From NCBI RefSeq assembly GCF_014648475.1, contig NZ_BMRE01000033.1, positions 31,769 to 95,768 on the forward strand: a stretch of DNA of 64,000 nucleotides, given 5' to 3'. A model generated the notes under the pieces. The model saw only the letters and a program-made list of their open reading frames with translations. It did not search any database and had not been told where the DNA came from. The DNA is from Lentzea flava (GTDB taxonomy: Bacteria > Actinomycetota > Actinomycetes > Mycobacteriales > Pseudonocardiaceae). This document shows, in pieces, positions 60,153 through 64,000 of this stretch (positions are counted from its first letter, which is position 1; each line of letters starts with the position of its first letter). The position numbers and the translations under genes were made by a program.

Positions 60153-61207
60153 TGACGGGCCAGCGTTTCGCCGAGCTGCACCTCGACCACGTGCGGCGCG
60201 CGTTCGGTGACACCCTTGCCCTCAAGGGCATGGACCTGACGATCAAGGGCGGCGAGTTCGTCGCCCTGCTCGGGCCGTCGGGGTGCGGGAAGTCCACGGC
60301 GCTCAACTGCCTGGCGGGCCTGCTGCCGTTGACCGGCGGGCGGATCACGCTCGACAGCAGGCGGATCGACGACCTGCCGCCCGAGAAGCGCGGGTTCGGG
60401 ATGGTGTTCCAGAACTACGCGCTGTTCCCGCACATGTCGGTGCGGCGCAACATCGGGTTCGGCCTGTCGATGCGCAAGACCCCCAAGGCCGAGCTGACCC
60501 GGCGGGTGGACGAGGCGGTGCGGCTCGTCCAGCTGGAGGAACACCAGCACAAGTTCCCGGCCCAGCTCTCCGGCGGTCAGCAGCAACGGGTGGCGATCGC
60601 CCGCGCGATCGTGCTGGAACCGCCGCTGGTCCTGATGGACGAACCACTGTCCAATCTGGACGCCGCGCTGCGGTTGGAGATGCGCACCGAGATCCGCCGG
60701 CTGCACCAGTCGCTGGGGCTCACGACCGTCTACGTCACGCACGACCAGGAGGAGGCGCTGGCACTCGCCGACCGGCTGGTGGTGCTGCGGCTGGGCGAGG
60801 TGCAGCAGGTCGGCTCGCCCGAGGAGGTCTACGCGCATCCGGTCAACCGGTACGTGGCCGGATTCATGGGCTACCGCAACATGATCCCGGTGACCGTGAC
60901 GGCGCAGGACGACGAGCGGGCGACCGTGCGGGCCGATGGCGTGGAACTCGTTGGCGTCAAACGGGAAGAGCTCGCCGATCACGCGGTCGCGGCGGTCAGG
61001 CCGGAGGACTTCGCGGTGGTGACCGAGGCCGGCGAGAACACGCTCGACGCCACCGTCGAGATCGTCGAGTACCACGGTCGTGAGCAGGCGGTGGAGGCAC
61101 GGCTGCGGGACGGCACGCAGCTGCACGTCCGCACGAACTCGCGGCTGGCTCCCGGCGACGCCATCAGGTTGAAGGTGCCGGTCGAACGAGTGCTGGTGTT
61201 CTCATGA
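60152..61207 (+). CDS. ABC transporter ATP-binding protein (PotA/UgpC type)
   Basis: About 351 residues. Walker A GPSGCGKST (about residues 42-50), the signature LSGGQQQRVAIARA, Walker B LVLMDEPLSNLD and the H-loop VTHDQEEA are complete. A C-terminal TOBE-like regulatory domain (from about residue 245) places it in the importer CUT1/POPT group. The GTG start shares its first base with the preceding stop, so translation is coupled. Confidence 0.95.
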   Translation: MTGQRFAELHLDHVRRAFGDTLALKGMDLTIKGGEFVALLGPSGCGKSTALNCLAGLLPLTGGRITLDSRRIDDLPPEKRGFGMVFQNYALFPHMSVRRNIGFGLSMRKTPKAELTRRVDEAVRLVQLEEHQHKFPAQLSGGQQQRVAIARAIVLEPPLVLMDEPLSNLDAALRLEMRTEIRRLHQSLGLTTVYVTHDQEEALALADRLVVLRLGEVQQVGSPEEVYAHPVNRYVAGFMGYRNMIPVTVTAQDDERATVRADGVELVGVKREELADHAVAAVRPEDFAVVTEAGENTLDATVEIVEYHGREQAVEARLRDGTQLHVRTNSRLAPGDAIRLKVPVERVLVFS

Positions 61208-62094
61208 CGGCCGTGCTGGAGAGGGCCTCGCTGCGGCACCGGCTGGCCGAGAAGGGCGTCGACCGCGTCCTGTGGCTGCTGGTGCCGGGCGCGGTGTTCG
61301 TGGTGCTGCTGTTCGTCTACCCGTTCCTCTACGGGCTGCAGCTGTCGTTCCAGCCGAAGAGCGGCGGGAGCCCGTTCCAGAACTACGTCACGTTCTTCTC
61401 CGACGAGTATCTGGCCGAGACCGTCTGGATCACGCTGCGGCTCGGCCTCCCGGCGGCGTTGTTCAACGTGCTGGCGTCGATCCCGATTGCGTTCCGGATG
61501 CGCGGGAGGTTCCGGGGCAAGCGAGCGCTCACCACGTTGCTCGTCGTGCCGATCACCCTCGGCACCGTGCTGACGGCGGAAGGACTTCTCGCGTTCTTCG
61601 GGCCGACGGGGTGGTTCAACCGCATCTGGCTCGCGCTGGGCGCTGACGAACCGGCGAGGCTCACCCACAACTACTGGGGCGTGCTGTTCTCGCTGATCAT
61701 CACCGGCTTCCCGTTCGCGTTCCTGCTGACGCTGTCGTACCTGTCGGGCATCGACCCGACGCTGGAACAGGCGGCGGCGACCCTGGGTGCCTCGAAACGG
61801 CAACGGTTCCGCACCATCACGATGCCGTTGCTCGCGCCGGGCCTCGCCGTGACGTTCTGCCTGTCGTTCGTGCTCGCGTTCTCGGTGTTCCCGTCCGCCG
61901 TCATGGTCGGCAACCCGGCCGGCGAGACGCACGTGATGTCGATCGCCGCGTACGAGACGGCGTTGCGGGACAACGACTTCGCGATGGGTTCGGCGATCGC
62001 GATGCTGATGGCGCTGGTGATGCTGATCGTGATCGGCGTGGTGCTGATCTGGCGAACGACCCTCTACCGCGGCGCCACGGGAGGCAAAGGATGA
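61204..62094 (+). CDS. ABC transporter permease (PotB-like)
   Basis: About 296 residues with six predicted membrane helices. The EAA loop that docks on the ATPase is EQAAATLGASKRQRFRTITM (about residues 200-219). It starts at ATG 61204, overlapping the ATPase stop. It pairs with the next permease. Confidence 0.93.
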   Translation: MTAVLERASLRHRLAEKGVDRVLWLLVPGAVFVVLLFVYPFLYGLQLSFQPKSGGSPFQNYVTFFSDEYLAETVWITLRLGLPAALFNVLASIPIAFRMRGRFRGKRALTTLLVVPITLGTVLTAEGLLAFFGPTGWFNRIWLALGADEPARLTHNYWGVLFSLIITGFPFAFLLTLSYLSGIDPTLEQAAATLGASKRQRFRTITMPLLAPGLAVTFCLSFVLAFSVFPSAVMVGNPAGETHVMSIAAYETALRDNDFAMGSAIAMLMALVMLIVIGVVLIWRTTLYRGATGGKG

Positions 62095-62909
62095 AAGCAC
62101 GTCCGGCCGTGTGGCTGACCTGGGGCGCTCTGGCCTTTTTCATGCTGAACCTGGCCGGCATCGTCGGCGCCGTCGTCACGAACTCGTTCGCCGAGTCGTG
62201 GTTCGGCACCTGGCTGCCGGACGGGTACACCGGCAAGTGGTACGGCGAGGCGTGGCGCGACTACCGGCTGCTGGACGTGCTGGTTGTCACGTTCCAGGTC
62301 GCGATCGCGGTGGTCGTCATCTCCGTCCTGATCGGAGTCCCGACGGCCTACGCGCTGGCACGGCGGAACTTCCCCGGCAAGAAGCTGCTCAACGTGCTGT
62401 TCCTGCTGCCGATCCTGATGCCGCCGATGACGTACGGCATCCCGCTCGCCACGGTGCTGTACAAGTTCCACCTGGCGGGCAGCATGGCCGGGGTGATCGC
62501 GGCGAACCTCGTCCCGGCGGTGCCGTTCGTGGTGCTGACGATGACACCGTTCATCGAGCAGATCGACACGAAGATCGAGGCGGCGGCGCGGATGTGCGGG
62601 GCCAACACGGTCGCCATCTTCACCCGCGTGCTGGCCCCCTTGCTGGTGCCGGGCATCCTGGCAGCATCGATCCTCGTGCTCGTGCGGACGGTGGGCATGT
62701 TCGAACTGACGTTCCTCACCGCGGGACCGACCAGCCAGACCCTGGTCGTGTCGCTGTACGAGGCGATGTCGTCGGCGGGCATCCGGCCACAGCAGATGGT
62801 CGACTCGATGGCCGTGATCTACACCGGTTCTATGCTGCTGCTCCTCGTGATCGCGCTGCGGTTCGTGAACCCGACCCAGCTCGTCACGAGACTCAAAGAA
62901 CCGGCTTAG
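62091..62909 (+). CDS. ABC transporter permease (PotC-like)
   Basis: About 272 residues, with six membrane helices. The EAA loop reads IEAAARMCGANTVAIFTRVL (about residues 163-182). It overlaps the first permease by four bases. The loop between the first two helices is long and rich in Trp (SWFGTWLPDGYTGKWYGEAW). Confidence 0.93.
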   Translation: MKARPAVWLTWGALAFFMLNLAGIVGAVVTNSFAESWFGTWLPDGYTGKWYGEAWRDYRLLDVLVVTFQVAIAVVVISVLIGVPTAYALARRNFPGKKLLNVLFLLPILMPPMTYGIPLATVLYKFHLAGSMAGVIAANLVPAVPFVVLTMTPFIEQIDTKIEAAARMCGANTVAIFTRVLAPLLVPGILAASILVLVRTVGMFELTFLTAGPTSQTLVVSLYEAMSSAGIRPQQMVDSMAVIYTGSMLLLLVIALRFVNPTQLVTRLKEPA

Positions 62910-62959
62910 GACCTGACCCGTCATGATTGTTTCAACCGGCAGCTGAGGGTGAGGTACAA

Positions 62960-63943
62960 GTGGCAGTCACCATCCGCGACGTGGCACGCAGGGCGCACGT
63001 ATCGGTCGCCACCGTTTCGCGTGCGCTGACATCTCCCGAGCTGGTGCGCCCGGAGACCCGGTCACGGGTGCTGGCTGCCGCCTCCGACCTCGGCTACCAG
63101 CCCAACCGGGCGGCCAGAGGGCTGATCACCGGCAAGACCGGCAACATCGGCATCGTCGTGCCCGACCTCGACAACCCGTTCTTCACGGGCGTGCTCAAGG
63201 CCGTGCAGGCGCGGGCGATGCAGGCCGACTACGCGGTGTTCGTGGCCGACAGCGACGAGGACCCGGTCACCGAGGCGAAGCTCGTGCACGCGATGGCCAA
63301 GCAGGTCGACGGCGTCGTGCTGTGCGCGCCCGGCCTGGAGGACTCGCAGATCTACGAAGTGGCAGGGGCGACGTCGCTGGTGCTGCTCAACCGGCGGCTG
63401 CCGGGAGTGCCCGCCGCCTTGATGGATTCCGCCGGTGGCATGCACGCCATCATCGACCACCTCGTCGCGTTGGGACACCGGCGGATCGCCTACCTCAACG
63501 GGCCGCGCACGTCGTGGTCCAACCAGGAGCGTCGCCGCGGCCTGATGTCGGCGGTTGCCCAGCACGGCGTGGATCTGGTGGATCTCGGACCGTTCGCGCC
63601 GCGCTACGAGGGTGGCCTGCAGGCGGCCGATCTGGCCGTGGCGGCCGACACGACGGCGATCGTGGCCTACAACGACATCATGGCGCTGGGCGTGCTGGCG
63701 CGGTTGCGGGACCGCGGGATCTCCGTTCCCGGTGACGTGTCCGTGACGGGGTTCGACGACCTGACGTACGCGGCGCTCTGCTCGCCCGCGTTGACAACGG
63801 TGGCAATGCCGGTGGCGCAGGCGGGACGCACCGCGGTGAACCTGTTGCTCGACTGGCTGGACTCGGACAACACGGACGTTCCGCAGATCGTGGCCGAAAC
63901 CCAGCTCATCGTGCGCGGCACCACCACCCCGCCCCGCAAGTGA
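62960..63943 (+). CDS. LacI family transcriptional regulator of the importer
   Basis: About 327 residues. The HTH and hinge are clear (TIRDVARRAHVSVATVSRAL, then a hinge LGYQPNRAARGL). The sensor domain ends with the usual VTGFDDLTYAALCSPALTTV. GTG 62960 has GTGAGG upstream. It lies 50 bp after the second permease, so it may be in the same transcript. The operator at 58910 fits its family consensus. Half-palindrome D begins at its stop codon. Confidence 0.94.
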   Translation: MAVTIRDVARRAHVSVATVSRALTSPELVRPETRSRVLAAASDLGYQPNRAARGLITGKTGNIGIVVPDLDNPFFTGVLKAVQARAMQADYAVFVADSDEDPVTEAKLVHAMAKQVDGVVLCAPGLEDSQIYEVAGATSLVLLNRRLPGVPAALMDSAGGMHAIIDHLVALGHRRIAYLNGPRTSWSNQERRRGLMSAVAQHGVDLVDLGPFAPRYEGGLQAADLAVAADTTAIVAYNDIMALGVLARLRDRGISVPGDVSVTGFDDLTYAALCSPALTTVAMPVAQAGRTAVNLLLDWLDSDNTDVPQIVAETQLIVRGTTTPPRK

Positions 63944-63980
63944 TGAACGGCGCTTTTGTGCACCTGGTGTTTTAACCAGG
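63943..63980. repeat. half palindromic element, copy D, plus small hairpin
   Basis: ATGAACGGCGCTTTTGTGCA and CCTGG after it match the left arm and loop of copy A, but no matching right arm follows. Instead CCTGGT (63963-63968) pairs with ACCAGG (63975-63980). The element begins in the LacI stop codon. The window ends 20 bp later, so the neighbour is not visible. Confidence 0.6.
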
Positions 63981-64000
63981 GGTGAGGTCCTTGGGACGGG

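Overview
The window is a high-GC stretch packed with genes that often overlap by four bases and often start at GTG. Several traits point to an actinomycete: a WhiB3/WhiD-like Fe-S regulator, a SigF/SigB sigma factor with its partner-switching proteins, a maleylpyruvate isomerase/mycothiol-dependent family enzyme, and the gene order phosphatidyltransferase - gcvH - garA - ftsR - bifunctional-nuclease gene - merR - gcvP, which matches the Mycobacterium tuberculosis Rv1822-Rv1832 region. Protein features and general flavour suggest Pseudonocardiaceae (Lentzea/Saccharothrix-like), but that is inference. Nothing here looks like a prophage or a large island. The only transposon-type gene is a lone tnpB.

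Layout. 1-1815: a sugar-type oxidoreductase (cut by the window edge) divergent from a LacI regulator, with a perfect LacI-type operator between them. 1920-6284: two CNNM/CBS membrane proteins, an ornithine cyclodeaminase-like enzyme, a RibD/DHFR-like protein and a GNAT acetyltransferase. 6401-9460: a Tat-exported multicopper oxidase and an SDR reductase, divergent from an HxlR regulator (two matching operators) and an Imm63-like protein. 9471-12821: small proteins, a putative DNA glycosylase and a membrane-anchored substrate-binding/vWA protein. 12855-13320: six degenerate 70-81 bp tandem repeats running into the start codon of a GT1 glycosyltransferase. 14462-18131: an aldo/keto reductase and WYL regulator divergent from a small enzyme operon. 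18196-26199: the glycine cleavage and signalling block on the minus strand, with a tandem glycine riboswitch before gcvP. 26764-30313: ANTAR, STAS, kinase/anti-sigma and SigF-type genes with two SigF/SigB-type promoters, then whiB. 30383-35688: argS, tnpB, a membrane peptidase and small or secreted proteins. 35767-38103: a TPR-LuxR regulator, a DUF574-type methyltransferase and tRNA-Glu(CTC). 38249-45077: a PucR regulator divergent from a four-gene operon (symporter, ureohydrolase, ThDP enzyme, aldehyde dehydrogenase) that fits 2-ketoarginine to 4-guanidinobutyrate to GABA. 45087-51751: a TPR protein, a secreted penicillin-acylase family enzyme, a quinone oxidoreductase under a MerR-type promoter, an ECF sigma/anti-sigma pair, a DUF1996 protein and a decayed anti-sigma paralogue. 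51900-55157: a GntR-controlled sugar-acid dehydratase and aldolase operon. 55119-58823: an alpha/beta hydrolase, a TetR regulator and a secreted PQQ-type sugar dehydrogenase carrying CBM32 and FN3 domains. 58959-63943: an ABC importer operon with its own LacI regulator.

The most unusual signals are non-coding. A family of long palindromes (6324, 18136, 56669, plus a half copy at 63943) sits at the ends of convergent genes. The six-unit repeat lies upstream of the glycosyltransferase. Many clean inverted-repeat operators link regulators to their neighbours. All function statements rest on motif recognition by eye; no database search was run.
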